From contig OZ241848.1 of assembly GCA_965202795.1 (NCBI GenBank), positions 1-64,000 of the forward strand: 64,000 nt of DNA, read 5' to 3'. A model generated the notes under the pieces. The model made no database searches and was not told the DNA's origin. It saw nothing but the letters and a program-made list of their open reading frames with translations. Origin of the DNA: JACOND01 sp965202795. GTDB lineage: Bacteria; Bdellovibrionota; Bdellovibrionia; Bdellovibrionales; UBA1609. Positions within the stretch are counted from its first letter, which is position 1, and the number at the start of each line of letters is the position of its first letter. This document shows positions 18,325-28,481 of this stretch, in pieces. The translations under genes and the position numbers were made by a program.

Positions 18325-20742
18325 TCAAGATTTCAAAGGAAAGGAAACTTTACCAGAAATTGTTGTAAGCGCTTTCAATTTATGGTTATGAGAAGATATT
18401 ATAAATGGCTCGTTTTCAAAGGAAAAGGCTGCGCAAAGCTCTTTCATGCTTTTAATAAGAGTTTTCATCTCATCTTTGGACAACTTTGCCCATTCATTAT
18501 AATGATTCATGGGATTCAAAATCCACTGCTCAATATCGGCTTTTTTCTTGGCTTGATTGAATATGTTTTCTATTTCTTTTATTTGTTGCAGATTGATCTC
18601 ATTGTTAGTCGTCCCTTTTTTTGCTTTTTCAAGAATGTCTTTAAAGGCTTTCAAAGAGCTATCGCGCAATTCTCCTAAAGTCCAATTCCCCTCTTTTTTA
18701 AAAGGCGCTTGAGCTTTTAAATTTGAACAAATGTCTTGAAATTCCCCCTCAAGGGCCTCCCTTAAAATTTTTGCGCTTAATCTTGCCTCTCCTCTTTCTG
18801 CATATTCTTCACATTGACGCCAAGGATCATCAATTTGATATGAAGGGCCGCCATCAAGTGACCAATTATGAAACTTAAGTATACTGTTTGCGTCTACTAT
18901 TTTTAAATTTTTCAATTCTCTTGCCCATATAGAATCATGAGTGGTGATTAAAAATTGAGTTGTCGGAAATTTCTCCTTTAATAACTGAGCAAGCTTTCTT
19001 CTATGCCCAATATCTACAGACATCATTACATCATCTAAAAAAGCAATGGAGAAGCCCTCTCCTTTAATTTTTTTCATCAAGGCAAGAAAAAGACATATTC
19101 CCATGCTGTCTTGATGCCCTTCGCTATGCAAAGCATGAGGAGGGTGCTCCCCTCTATCATAAAAATCAACCTTCAAATCAACAGAGCCTTTTCGCTGCTT
19201 CATGTTTGCGGAAAAACCTGCCTCATCTTCATTTAAATATTTATAATAATTGATAAAATCATTTTCAATTTCTTGATATAAATTTCTAAAAAATGAGTCT
19301 GCATTTTTTTCAAAATGATTTTTGACTTTTTTCACTAAATCAAAATTATTCTTTTTTAATTTTATTTTGCTTTCCTGAATGCTTATTTTCTTGTCCCTTA
19401 TATGTGTTAGATTTTGGTATATTTTCTCTTGTTCACTTTCTTCTGGGAGATTATTTAAAAATGAATCCATTTCCTGTTTTAAAGAAGGCCAGTTTGGCAA
19501 ATCTATGAGATTTGATTCCTTTTCAATTTCTTTAAGAATTTCATCTCTTTTAGAGATGTCTTTATATAAATTTATACGATTTTTCACAAAGGCAGCTGAA
19601 CTTTTCAGCTCTTTGTTTAATTCTTTGCATGATGATTTCTGAATAGTCTGCAATAGATTCTCCAAATTAGACAAATATTTTTCCAAATAAGATTGAATTT
19701 TTTCAGAAGAGAGCTGAAAATTCTTTTTTAATTGAATAGCATTTTTAGCCTGCTCTAATTTCTTTTTTAAATACTCAAGAAGATTTTCTTCTTTCCAATC
19801 TGTGTCACAAAGGGGGCAGGTATTATCTGTTAGCAGTTTCATTCCTAACTCAACAAGATTATTTGTTTTTGTTAGCTCTGCAAAAGATTCTGTTTTAAGA
19901 ATTCTCTTGATTGTTTCAGCCAGAGTCGTTTTTTCTTTCTTTATTGATTGTATCGGCTCATTTGACTGTGTCAATAAGTCTGTTTTTTGCTTAAACTTTG
20001 TTTTTGTCAATATCACATTAGAAGATACTCTTTCAACAAAATTGATGCCTTTTAAAATATCAGTATTTTGTTCCCATTGAATGATTTTTTCAGCTTTTAA
20101 TTTTTCTCGGCATTCATTAATTTTTTCTCTAATGTCATCTGATTGAGCGGAAGACTCTAAATTCAGTTTTTGCCTAATATCAGCATTTTCATTTCGAATG
20201 CTGTTTTTTAAATCTTCTCTTTCTTTTTCAGATATTTTACACGATTGATCTATGGATTTTCTCACTTTATCAATTTCAGAAATATCCAATAACTCCTGAA
20301 TAGCTTTGGAGCGATCCTGATCAGTGCATATTATAAACTTTAACAGCTCTCTCCTTGAAAGAGAAAACTGGCCTGTATCTAAAAAGACTTTTAAATCATT
20401 AAAAATATCACTATTTCCCTTTAATCTCTGAAGTTTTGCAGGGTATTTCAGGTGTCTCTCAATAGTTAAGCTTTTTCCTTGAAATTTAATTTCAGCTTCT
20501 ACTTTGGCATCTTCTTTATCTTTATCTATATGATGTCCGTATTTTTCTTGAGATATGCCTTTTGTTCCTTCACCTGAAAGCCTTTTAATTTTGCCTGTCA
20601 AAAGAAAGTCAGCTGCATCTATAAGGCCGCTTTTTCCCGTTCCATTATCCCCTGTGACTACAAGAGAATTGCATTTTAATTCCCTTTCAAAATGATCAGG
20701 GATTCCTCTAAAAGAAGATATTTTAATTTTCTGAATTTTCAT
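18325..20742 (-). CDS. SMC/Rad50-like ATPase
   Basis: An 805-residue protein from the ATG at 20740-20742; a TTG 24 bp upstream is an alternative start. Features in order: SSFRGIP near residue 9; Walker A GDNGTGKSG at 31-39; long coiled coil; a CPLCD zinc-hook-like motif near 309; second coiled coil; signature-like HSEGHQDSMG near 537-546; Walker B and D-loop IAFLDDVMMSVD near 565-576; H-loop-like LITTHDS. A helical C-terminal extension of about 180 residues follows. This is a DNA-binding ABC-type ATPase like those at the core of Lamassu, Septu, Wadjet and RloC-like systems, but no recognisable nuclease partner lies next to it. The start overlaps the upstream small ORF by 20 bp. AT-rich. Confidence 0.8.
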   Translation of the reverse strand: MKIQKIKISSFRGIPDHFERELKCNSLVVTGDNGTGKSGLIDAADFLLTGKIKRLSGEGTKGISQEKYGHHIDKDKEDAKVEAEIKFQGKSLTIERHLKYPAKLQRLKGNSDIFNDLKVFLDTGQFSLSRRELLKFIICTDQDRSKAIQELLDISEIDKVRKSIDQSCKISEKEREDLKNSIRNENADIRQKLNLESSAQSDDIREKINECREKLKAEKIIQWEQNTDILKGINFVERVSSNVILTKTKFKQKTDLLTQSNEPIQSIKKEKTTLAETIKRILKTESFAELTKTNNLVELGMKLLTDNTCPLCDTDWKEENLLEYLKKKLEQAKNAIQLKKNFQLSSEKIQSYLEKYLSNLENLLQTIQKSSCKELNKELKSSAAFVKNRINLYKDISKRDEILKEIEKESNLIDLPNWPSLKQEMDSFLNNLPEESEQEKIYQNLTHIRDKKISIQESKIKLKKNNFDLVKKVKNHFEKNADSFFRNLYQEIENDFINYYKYLNEDEAGFSANMKQRKGSVDLKVDFYDRGEHPPHALHSEGHQDSMGICLFLALMKKIKGEGFSIAFLDDVMMSVDIGHRRKLAQLLKEKFPTTQFLITTHDSIWARELKNLKIVDANSILKFHNWSLDGGPSYQIDDPWRQCEEYAERGEARLSAKILREALEGEFQDICSNLKAQAPFKKEGNWTLGELRDSSLKAFKDILEKAKKGTTNNEINLQQIKEIENIFNQAKKKADIEQWILNPMNHYNEWAKLSKDEMKTLIKSMKELCAAFSFENEPFIISSHNHKLKALTTISGKVSFPLKS

Positions 20743-20932
20743 TTTCAGCCTGTTTTTGAGATTCAAATCCTTTTAATAATTCCTTTAAATGACTTCCTTT
20801 GCTGAGTTTTTTATTTGAATACAGAGAATCAATTTTTTTCTTAAAATCTGCAGGAATATCTTTATCTTTTTGGATACTCTGTAAAAATTGTTTAAAAAGC
20901 TGATCTGATAGGTGATTCATCGTATTCTCCAA
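20723..20932 (-). CDS. Small helical protein upstream of SMC-like ATPase
   Basis: A 69-residue, charged, helical protein (MENTMNHLSDQLFKQFLQSI... ending KQAENENSEN). It overlaps the ATPase start by 20 bp, a typical translational coupling. No named family is recognised. Upstream lies an AT-rich stretch that could hold the promoter. It may be a regulatory or accessory subunit. A real product is plausible because AT-rich codon use and coupling match the ATPase gene. Confidence 0.6.
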   Translation of the reverse strand: MENTMNHLSDQLFKQFLQSIQKDKDIPADFKKKIDSLYSNKKLSKGSHLKELLKGFESQKQAENENSEN

Positions 20933-21054
20933 TCATAAGTTTAATTTTTAAGGATAGTCTATATTTTTTTTAAAAATCTAAGTCACCCCCCTATGAAGAG
21001 TATGAAAAGCGCTAAAAATATCAATTACTCCAGGCAGAAGCCGCCTCAGGAATT

Positions 21055-22230
21055 GGAGAGCCTGCCACTTCCAAGGTTTCGGGAGGGCGGGGCCAGCGCA
21101 GAATCAGGACCTTTGTCATAATTTAAGCTTGTCCGCCAGCGGCAGGCATTCCAGCAACGACCTTGGAGCCTATCAGGGGGGCTTTTGTCATGATTCAAGC
21201 TTTTCCGGCAGTGATTCCTCCTTCTCTCCTTGGCTAAAAACAGCCAAAAAAAGAGTTTGCCCGCAAATCCGTTAGAATTTAAGGACTTCCATTCATAAAA
21301 CATAGCCTAAGGGGAGTCAACAAAAAAGCGAAAAAAATAAAAGCCTCCCCCCTTATCCCCCAGGCGACGCGCCGCGCAATAAAAACGGGAATGGAGGGCT
21401 TTCCCCCCACAGAAAACCAGCTGAAGACCCTAAAAAAGCAGGCGGGCGGCACCGCGCCGCGGCAAAAACTCAGCCAGCCCCTGAGCCTCCCCCTGACAGG
21501 GAGGCCCCCGCCTCCTTGACAGTGCTTCGCCGGCCCGCCCGAGCCTCCTCCCTGACAGGGAGGCTCCCTGCCGCCAGAACTCCACTCCCCCCGTGCCCCC
21601 GGCGCTAAATCTGCCTGTGGAAACAGCCGCGAAGCCAGCCCAACAAAGCCTCCTCTGCCCCGATCTCTATCACCCTGCCAGAATGGCTACGAGGCTGGTC
21701 CTCAAGACAGGCCCCTCAGCCCCAGTGCTAAACCCGCCTGCGGAAACAGCCGCGAGGCCAGCCCTCCGGCTCCGACAGAGGAGAACAGCCGCGAGACCGG
21801 CCAGCGAAACAAGCCCTACCAGTCCCAGTGCCAAACCTGCTCTCTCCAAATCCCCGCTCCCAGCGCCAAATCTCCATTTCGTCTTGGTCCCAACGCCGAA
21901 CCTCTGTTTTTTCCCGCTCCCAGCCTGAACCCCTGTTTTCCCCGCTCTCAGCGCCGGGGCCAGCGCTTCCCCCTGCCCCTGCCCCTGCCTCTCTCTGCTC
22001 TCCCTCCCCTAACAACCCCCCTGCTTCGCCTATTACCGCGGCAAAAGACATCTCCCCGCTCCAGCCAAAGCGCCGCCCAGCCACCCGCTCCGTTTTCCCC
22101 TGGTCTCAATGCCGAACCCGTTCCCTCTCCCTGACAAAACCCCTTTTGCCCCTCGCCACGCCAAAAGCCGTCTTCTCACAACTTTTTCACAGACCACTGC
22201 GCCGAACCTGTTCGCCTCTCCAATCCCCTC
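21055..22230. repeat. Intergenic repeat families B and A with degenerate tandem units
   Basis: Family B copy 2 (21055-21260) runs directly into a family A head (CCGTTAGAATTTAAGGACTT at 21262). It continues with GCCTCCCCCCTTATCCCCC and hairpin modules at 21486-21505 and 21542-21565. Two CCCGATCTCTATCACCCTGC-containing segments shared with 17275-17300 follow, then 31-bp-type units to about 22110. No gene is supported. 22231-22355 is AT-rich with nothing identifiable. Confidence 0.65.
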
Positions 22231-22355
22231 AGCTCAGTTTTATTTGAAAATTCGCGCTTTTCTCTCTTTGTCTGATTCAGAAAACTCAACAAAGCAGACA
22301 AACAGATACAGAAACAGAAACGAACACTGGAGGCAAAAAAACAAACCGATTTCTT

Positions 22356-24245
22356 TTATGTCATTCTCTTATTTTCTTTAAGGCATTCAGATTTCACATT
22401 CCTTTTTGAGTCAGAGGGGAGAGATAAAAACCAGCGCTTTAATGAATTGATTGTCCATATACATCTGACTATAATTTGAAAAAATATTTGGATTTTGCTT
22501 TTCTGATTTTGAATACCTTTAAATTTTTTGAAATAGCTTAATGTTTGTTCATAACCTCTGCTTTTTATATGAGCTGAGCCTGTAGAGCGAAGTTTTTGCA
22601 ATTTTGTTAAAAACTCCAACATTTGAACATACTCAACTTTTTGTGATTTCAGAAACATTTCTAAAACATCTATAGGCTTTCTGTTTCGTCCACATTCTTT
22701 CAAAAACTCTTTTGTTATTTCCTCTGTGTTTATAGATTCTATAAATACTTTGACTAAACTCATTACTTGACTGTCAAATTCTGACTGTTCCTCATTTAAA
22801 GGAATTCTTAAAGCATCAAAGCAATATTTATCTTCATCAGATAAAGGCTTAAAAAATGACCAGCCATATTTTTCTTTCCATTTTTTATTAAATGTTTCAT
22901 AATATTTTTTAAAGAGAAAATCTGGGCGATCTGTCTCTGTCCATTTGCATTCAAAGCTCCTTTCAAAATTAACTTTGCTTATTTTGGCTCTCTCTGTGAT
23001 ATTGCAGCTTTTCCAGTGATTTTGCTCTGAGTAAGGAAGTTTTGAAAGGTCTCCCAAAAATACAACCACTCGATCGTCTTGGACATCCACTTCCATCATC
23101 CAGGCGCCAGCGCATTTTAAATGCCCGTCTTCCACAGAATATTGCCTTGGCTTGTCATAGTATTTTTTTAAGACATCTTTATTAAAAGATATAGGGGTTA
23201 GATAGTTTGGAGCCTCTGAATTTTTGCCAAAAAAATTTGCCAATTTATCCTCTTCACAAGTCCAGGGCTTCTCCTCCCCATTTTTATCTATAAAAGAAAA
23301 TTCCTGATATTTTTTCTCTGGCTCATAGTGCAAAAAATCAATATTTTTATATGGAATAAATTTTCTCCCTCTAAAGTTTATAAAAGTTTCATCTCCATAT
23401 CCTATATTTCCGCTATTTAAAGAATATAGATAATCACCGCATTTTGAACAAAAAGATTCTGTTATTTTCTGGCCTAATTCTGAGGCAGTGATCCATCTTC
23501 TATTGTCAAACTGAATGCAAAGCCACATTTTTTTAACATAAAGGAACTCATTAAGATATTTTTTTTTGATCTTTACCTCTCTGTCTTTATAGTCATTGTC
23601 GATAATTTTGATAACCTCTATAGGGTTTGAGCTTTCATCAGCAGATAAAAACACTTTATTTTTATGGCTTTCATGTGTTTGTTCATACAAATTAAAATAG
23701 TGGCGAAACTCCTCTGATATCTCTATATAAGAAGGATAGTTGCCCAGTTCAAAACAGCGTATGTGTATCAAAGGCTCTATTCCATCTTCATAAAATCGCG
23801 CGTATTTCTTAACCATCTCTATTTTGTATTTTGTTAAAAAATAAAGACGGTTATATAGGAAATTTTTAATTTTAAATGCTTTTGTGTCTTGTTTTTTTAA
23901 CTGTTCAGGAATCCATAAAAAATTAGATATATGAATCTTATTCAAAAATTTTGAAAACAATTTCTGTTTTATACGGCTTATAAAATTCAAAGGCTTATCA
24001 TATTCTACGATTCCAGGTCTTCCAGAATCCATAGAATGAATCCAGCCGGAGCCTCTATGCTGAGTCTTGTCTTTCTTTTCTTTGCTAACAAGACAAGAAT
24101 AAAAGCATATATCATCTCTATATCCGTTTTTTTCTGAATCTTTTTTTTGATAAACAGTGATCCATTCTTTGTTCCATAAATGGCTGTTTATATGATTTTT
24201 TTGATCAGAAAAATGTATAAAATCGTCAAACTCTTTTCCATTCAT
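22356..24245 (-). CDS. Uncharacterised 629-residue protein
   Basis: Intact frame with a TGGAGAAAAC ribosome-binding site before the ATG. I recognise no named domain. Visible features: an aromatic, charged N-terminus; one CSKCG pair near residue 270 without a second clear zinc pair; PISFNKDVLKKYYDKPRQYS (about 351-370); and a beta-rich MMEVDVQDDRVVVFLGDLSK (about 385-404). The last 200 residues are helical and no membrane segment is seen. It stands alone between repeat blocks and is AT-rich like the other defence-type genes. A single-gene defence function is conceivable from context only. Confidence 0.75.
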   Translation of the reverse strand: MNGKEFDDFIHFSDQKNHINSHLWNKEWITVYQKKDSEKNGYRDDICFYSCLVSKEKKDKTQHRGSGWIHSMDSGRPGIVEYDKPLNFISRIKQKLFSKFLNKIHISNFLWIPEQLKKQDTKAFKIKNFLYNRLYFLTKYKIEMVKKYARFYEDGIEPLIHIRCFELGNYPSYIEISEEFRHYFNLYEQTHESHKNKVFLSADESSNPIEVIKIIDNDYKDREVKIKKKYLNEFLYVKKMWLCIQFDNRRWITASELGQKITESFCSKCGDYLYSLNSGNIGYGDETFINFRGRKFIPYKNIDFLHYEPEKKYQEFSFIDKNGEEKPWTCEEDKLANFFGKNSEAPNYLTPISFNKDVLKKYYDKPRQYSVEDGHLKCAGAWMMEVDVQDDRVVVFLGDLSKLPYSEQNHWKSCNITERAKISKVNFERSFECKWTETDRPDFLFKKYYETFNKKWKEKYGWSFFKPLSDEDKYCFDALRIPLNEEQSEFDSQVMSLVKVFIESINTEEITKEFLKECGRNRKPIDVLEMFLKSQKVEYVQMLEFLTKLQKLRSTGSAHIKSRGYEQTLSYFKKFKGIQNQKSKIQIFFQIIVRCIWTINSLKRWFLSLPSDSKRNVKSECLKENKRMT

Positions 24246-24284
24246 TTCGTTTTCTCCATAAAATCAATTTATGTCCTGTTTGCA

Positions 24285-25140
24285 GAGCTTGTCCGCAAAT
24301 CCATCAGAATTTGATGCCCTCTTATCCATAAAAACCGCTTTTTGGCAGAAAAACAACAAAAAAGCGGAAAAAATTCTTAAAAAATGGAGGATAAGGGGAG
24401 ATTTTTCCCCCGCCATAGCGGGGGGAATCTATGGCCAAACAAAGCAGAAAAGCCTTAAAAAGGGGGGGATGCCGGCTTTCCCCTCACAGAAAATCAGCCA
24501 AAGCCTCTAAAAAGGGGACAGGCCACGGCGGACCACAGCAAAAACTCAGTCAAGCAAGTCAAGCAAAAAATCGAAAAACCAGCCAAAAATCCTTAAATAG
24601 GGGCCACAGCCATACCGCGCCGCACAATAAAAGCTCAGCTGGCTCTTTAGCCATCCCTCCGACATTGATGCGGGATAGAGGGCCTTCTTCCCCCGCCGAA
24701 AACCAGCTGAATCTCCCAAAAAATGGTTGCATGGCATCTCATGCCGGCCTAAAAGCTCCGCTGGCCTTTGGCCTCCTCCCTATGCCTTCTCTCCTGATTC
24801 CAGCACGGCTAATACGCCGCCCAGCAGCCTGCCCTCTCCACTTTCCCCCAGATTCCAACACCGAACCGTGGCTTTTCCCCCGGCCCCAGCGCTGAACCTG
24901 CCTGCGGGAATAGCCGCGAGGCCGGCCTTCAAAACAAGCCCCCTCAGTCCCGATCTCTGCCTGCCATGCTGGAATGGCTGATAGGCCAGCCCGGCAAACA
25001 GGCTTCCGGCGCGGAGTCTGCCGGCGGGAACGGCTGAGAGGCTGCCCTTAAACAAGCTGCGCGGGGACAGCTAAATATCAGGCCCCCGTTTCTGTGAAAA
25101 GCCGCCGGGAACGGCGGCAGCGAGGCTGGCCCAACAATAA
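24285..25140. repeat. Intergenic repeat block with family A head variant
   Basis: Starts with CTTGTCCGCAAATCCATCAG and GATGCCCTCTTATCCATAAA, the same head as next to the gene starting at 10203. A TTTTTCCCCCGCCATAGCGG hairpin-like segment follows. Next come degenerate GGAACRGCCGCGAGGCCRGC motifs and text (CGGGAACGGCTGAGAGGCTG, 25025) repeated at 39040-39060. No gene is supported in any frame. Confidence 0.55.
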
Positions 25141-25147
25141 GCGAGGC

Positions 25148-25408
25148 TTACTCAGCCTTGCCGTTTTGATCACTCGCTTTCAGCTGGCTTTGAGCGCCCG
25201 CTGCCGCAGGGCTTTTGATCTCGCCGTTTTTGAACTTGATGATTTCAGCTTCAGGCAGGCCAGTCACCTTGGCTATCAGGGAAGCGTCCAGCTTTTCCTG
25301 CAGCATGTTTAAAATGACTGCCCGGCGCTCTTCCTGACGGCCTTCCTGGCGGCCTTCCTGACGGCCTTCCTGGCGATTCCTTACTGCAATTTCCTCTCTT
25401 ACATTCAT
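25148..25408 (-). CDS. Stand-alone RpnS-like C-terminal cassette 1
   Basis: An 86-residue product from the ATG at 25406-25408, preceded by AAAGGAGGTTAT, an excellent ribosome-binding site. It equals the C-terminal domain of the adjacent full-length Rpn: MNVREEIAVRN, then RQEG three times and RQEE, then ERRAVILNMLQEKLDASLI and VTGLPEAEIIKFKNGEIK. The frame is open further upstream to 25609. That extension (RSDKAIAWRPG..., LVFLTRRQDP) is not Rpn-like, lacks the nuclease core and has no clear ribosome-binding site. It lies 25 bp downstream of the full-length gene on the same strand. By analogy with RpnS it would be an antitoxin; inferred. Confidence 0.65.
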   Translation of the reverse strand: MNVREEIAVRNRQEGRQEGRQEGRQEERRAVILNMLQEKLDASLIAKVTGLPEAEIIKFKNGEIKSPAAAGAQSQLKASDQNGKAE

Positions 25409-25632
25409 ATAACCTCCTTTTGGCAATATGCCATCTCTGACAGCTCTCTCCTCCGCAGCCTTCAAAACAGCTGGATCTTGGCGCCGCGTCAAAAACACCA
25501 GCCACGAGTTTTTATTGCTGCCCAGTCCAGGCCGCCAGGCGATAGCCTTGTCACTCCGCAGAACGGCCAAAAGGCCAGCCAACAAACAGGCCGCGAGAAT
25601 AGCCGCCAAGCCGGCCTAACAATAAGCGCGGC

Positions 25633-26712
25633 TTACTCAGCCTTGCCGTTTTGATCGCCCGCTGGCGCGGGGCTTTTAATCTCGCCGTTTTTGAATTTGA
25701 CGATCTCAGCTTCAGGCAGGCCAGTCACCTTGGCTATCAGGGAAGCGTCCAGCTTTTCCTGCAGCATGTTTAAAATGACTGCCCGGCGCTCTTCCTGACG
25801 GCCTTTCTTGACACCTCTCTTGATGCCAACCTGTATGTTCCTTTCTGCAATTTCTTCTCTTACATTCATATAACCTCCTTTTGGCAATATGCCATCTCTG
25901 ACTGCTCTCTCCTCCGCAGCCTTCAAAACCGCTAGAGAAATCCCATAACCATGCTCCAAATACAAAGAAGCTCCCAGCATCAAATCTTCATCGCTCTTGA
26001 AACAATCATTGAGCGAAGCAAAAAACCTGTCAACAAACGCGGCATCATCCGCCCGCGGCTCATGGATATCGCGCAGCAAAAGCAAACCCGGACAGCAGTT
26101 TAAAGCGCCCTCCCTAAGCGCCGACAGAACTCGCTCCCCGCGGATAAAATCCAAAACCAGCATCTTAAAATCTATCATAAAATCCCAGACAGTCAAGGGG
26201 TTTTTTGCAAAAAAATCCTCCTCAAGACATTCGCGATACCCGGCTGCGGGAACAGCCGGGGGACCAGCCTTGTCCGCAGGCTCGCCCCCGGCCCGCTTCA
26301 GACCCGCTGGCGGAGCATAAGGCTCCCGCCCATGATGGGCAAAAACAGACAAAATGCCGGGAATCCGCCCGCGCTTTTTGAAATAATCCTCTATAAAGCT
26401 GTTCTGATAGCCTCTCAGCTGCCAGACAGCCTTGCGGCCAATCTTCTCCGCCTTATGCTCAATTAACACAGAAAGCCAGGGGCAATTCTCTGGAGCGCCC
26501 TTGATTGGAACAGCAAGCAGCAGATCTGCCATTTTTCCATCGGGAAAGGTGTCTTTGTCGAGTCTGGCGCGCTTAAGATCAAGGCAGAGAAGGTCCTGCT
26601 CAGGCAGAGCCAGCATCAAAAGCTCCGGCGTTATTTGAGGATGGCCGAAAAGCCTTTTAAAAAAACTGTCATGCGGGTTGGGCTGTTTTTGAGCCGCTGG
26701 CTTTGCATCCAT
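25633..26712 (-). CDS. Rpn-family nuclease (Transposase_31), full-length copy 1
   Basis: 359 residues. N-terminal PNPHDSFFKRLFGHP (12-26) is the family entry motif. The nuclease core is ADLLLAVPIK (Asp63) and LIEHKAEK (Glu85, Lys87), a PD-(D/E)XK arrangement. An AAGGAGGCC ribosome-binding site precedes the ATG. An in-frame internal ATG at 25867-25869, preceded by AAAGGAGGTTAT, would give a 78-residue C-terminal protein, as in RpnL/RpnS genes-within-genes. Its tetrapeptide region is degenerate (NIQVGIKRGVKKGRQEE) compared with the RQEG runs of other copies. Rpn proteins are DNA nucleases and phage-defence toxins held by their own C-terminal product; this is known for E. coli and inferred here. 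Confidence 0.88.
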   Translation of the reverse strand: MDAKPAAQKQPNPHDSFFKRLFGHPQITPELLMLALPEQDLLCLDLKRARLDKDTFPDGKMADLLLAVPIKGAPENCPWLSVLIEHKAEKIGRKAVWQLRGYQNSFIEDYFKKRGRIPGILSVFAHHGREPYAPPAGLKRAGGEPADKAGPPAVPAAGYRECLEEDFFAKNPLTVWDFMIDFKMLVLDFIRGERVLSALREGALNCCPGLLLLRDIHEPRADDAAFVDRFFASLNDCFKSDEDLMLGASLYLEHGYGISLAVLKAAEERAVRDGILPKGGYMNVREEIAERNIQVGIKRGVKKGRQEERRAVILNMLQEKLDASLIAKVTGLPEAEIVKFKNGEIKSPAPAGDQNGKAE

Positions 26713-27389
26713 AATGGCCTCCTTAGTTTTGTTTGTTAACTGGGGGGATTTTCTTATGACTGGCTTTGAAGCCGGCGCCGCAAAAACCTGTCAGAATTTT
26801 TAAGGACTTCTATCCATAAAAACAGCCCTTGGGCGGGAAAACAAGCAAAAAACGAAAAAATAAAAGCCTCCCCCCTTAATCCCTCTATAATGCGGCGCGA
26901 AATAAAAACGGGAAATGGCAGCTTTTTGTCCTGCCATGCCAGTGGGAATCTGTGGCCAAACAAAGCAAAATGCCTGGAAAAAAGCGGGAATGGAGGGCTT
27001 TCCTCCCCTCCCCACGGAAAACCGGCTGAAGCTGCTAAAAAAGGCCGGCAGCCAGGGCATGCCGCATGGCGGCAAAAACTCAGCCAGCCCCTGAGCCTCC
27101 CCCCTGACAGGGAAGCTCCCGCCTCCTTGGCAGCGCTTCCGCCGGCCCGCCCGAGCCTCCCCCCTGACAGAAGAATCCCTGCTGCCAGCTCTCCCCCTGT
27201 CCCCAGCATTGAACCCGCCGGTGGAAACAGCCGCGAAGTCAGTCCTCAGGCGCCGACAAGGGGGAATGGCTGCGAGGCCGGCCTTCAAAACAAATGCCGC
27301 GGGGCCGGCTAAACCCGGCCCGCATTGAAGCGCCGAAAGGCGGCTCAAGTTTTCAGCCAAGGCAACGCGCGGCAGGCCAAAAGGGCAGC
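26713..27389. repeat. Rpn-unit intergenic segment, copy 1
   Basis: The 5' leader of the full-length gene (TTAACTGGGGGGATTTTCTT region) plus a family A repeat. The segment is nearly identical to 28482-29157 and in parts to 30759-31343 and 34106-34250. It is therefore part of the amplified unit of about 1.77 kb (starts of full-length copies 1 and 2 are 1769 bp apart). It contains hairpin modules at 27092-27175 but no gene. Confidence 0.75.
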
Positions 27390-28481
27390 TTACTCAGCCT
27401 TGCTATTTTGATTGCTCGCTTTCGCTCGGCTTTGATCGCCCGCTGGCGCGGGGCTTTTGATCTCGCCGTTTTTGAACTTGATGATCTCAGCTTCAGGCAG
27501 GCCAGTCACCTCAGAAATAAATGGAATTTCCAAATTTTTCTGCAGCATGTTTAAAATGACTGCCCGGCGCTCTTCCTGACGGCCTTCCTGACGGCCTTCC
27601 TGGCGATTCCTTACTGCAATTTCCTCTCTTACATTCATATAACCTCCTTTTGGCAATATGCCATCTCTGACAGCTCTCTCCTCCGCAGCCTTCAAAACCG
27701 CTAGAGAAATCCCATAACCATGCTCCAAATACAAAGAAGCTCCCAGCATCAAATCTTCATCGCTCTTGAAACAATCATTGAGCGAAGCAAAAAACCTGTC
27801 AACAAACGCGGCATCATCCGCCCGCGGCTCATGGATATCGCGCAACAAAAGCAACCCTGGACAGCAGTTTAAAGCGCCCTCCCTAAGCGCCGACAGAACT
27901 CGCTCCCCGCGGATAAAATCCAAAACCAGCATCTTAAAATCTATCATAAAATCCCAGACAGTCAAGGGGTTTTTTGCAAAAAAATCCTCCTCAAGACATT
28001 CGCGATACCCGGCTGCGGGAACAGCCGGCGGGCCGGCCCTGTCCGCAGATCCGCCCCCGGCCCGCTTCAAGCCCGCTGGCGGGGCAAAAGGCTTCTGCCC
28101 CTGATGGGCAAAAACAGACAAAATGCCGGGAAGCCGCCCGCGCTTTTTGAAATAATCCTCTATAAAGCTGTTCTGATAGCCTCTCAGCTGCCAGACAGCC
28201 TTGCGGCCAATCTTCTCCGCCTTATGCTCAATTAACACAGAAAGCCAGGGGCAATTCTCTGGAGCGCCCTTGATTGGAACAGCAAGCAGCAGATCTGCCA
28301 TTTTTCCATCGGGAAAGGTGTCTTTGTCGAGCCTGGCGCGCTTAAGATCAAGGCAGAGAAGGTCCTGCTCAGGCAGAGCCAGCATCAAAAGCTCCGGCGT
28401 TATTTGAGGATGGCCGAAAAGCCTTTTAAAAAAACTGTCATGCGGGTTGGGCTGTTTTTGAGCCGCTGGCTTTGCATCCAT
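27390..28481 (-). CDS. Rpn-family nuclease, full-length copy 2
   Basis: 363 residues, nearly identical to copy 1 through the nuclease core (Asp63, Glu85, Lys87), with the same AAGGAGGCC ribosome-binding site. The internal ATG at 27636-27638 with AAAGGAGGTTAT would yield an 82-residue C-terminal product with two RQEG units plus RQEE. Its C-terminus differs: LQKNLEIPFISEVTGLPEAE replaces the LQEKLDASLIAK type of copy 1. The conserved toxin part with a variable tail suggests selection on the tail. No stand-alone cassette follows this copy. Confidence 0.88.
   Translation of the reverse strand: MDAKPAAQKQPNPHDSFFKRLFGHPQITPELLMLALPEQDLLCLDLKRARLDKDTFPDGKMADLLLAVPIKGAPENCPWLSVLIEHKAEKIGRKAVWQLRGYQNSFIEDYFKKRGRLPGILSVFAHQGQKPFAPPAGLKRAGGGSADRAGPPAVPAAGYRECLEEDFFAKNPLTVWDFMIDFKMLVLDFIRGERVLSALREGALNCCPGLLLLRDIHEPRADDAAFVDRFFASLNDCFKSDEDLMLGASLYLEHGYGISLAVLKAAEERAVRDGILPKGGYMNVREEIAVRNRQEGRQEGRQEERRAVILNMLQKNLEIPFISEVTGLPEAEIIKFKNGEIKSPAPAGDQSRAKASNQNSKAE

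Noticed and set aside
25148..25609. Full 153-codon version of cassette 1 starting MAAILAACLLAGLLAVLR
   Set aside because: The upstream 67 codons are not Rpn-like and lack a ribosome-binding site, while the internal ATG has AAAGGAGG; the short version was preferred, though the long one cannot be excluded.
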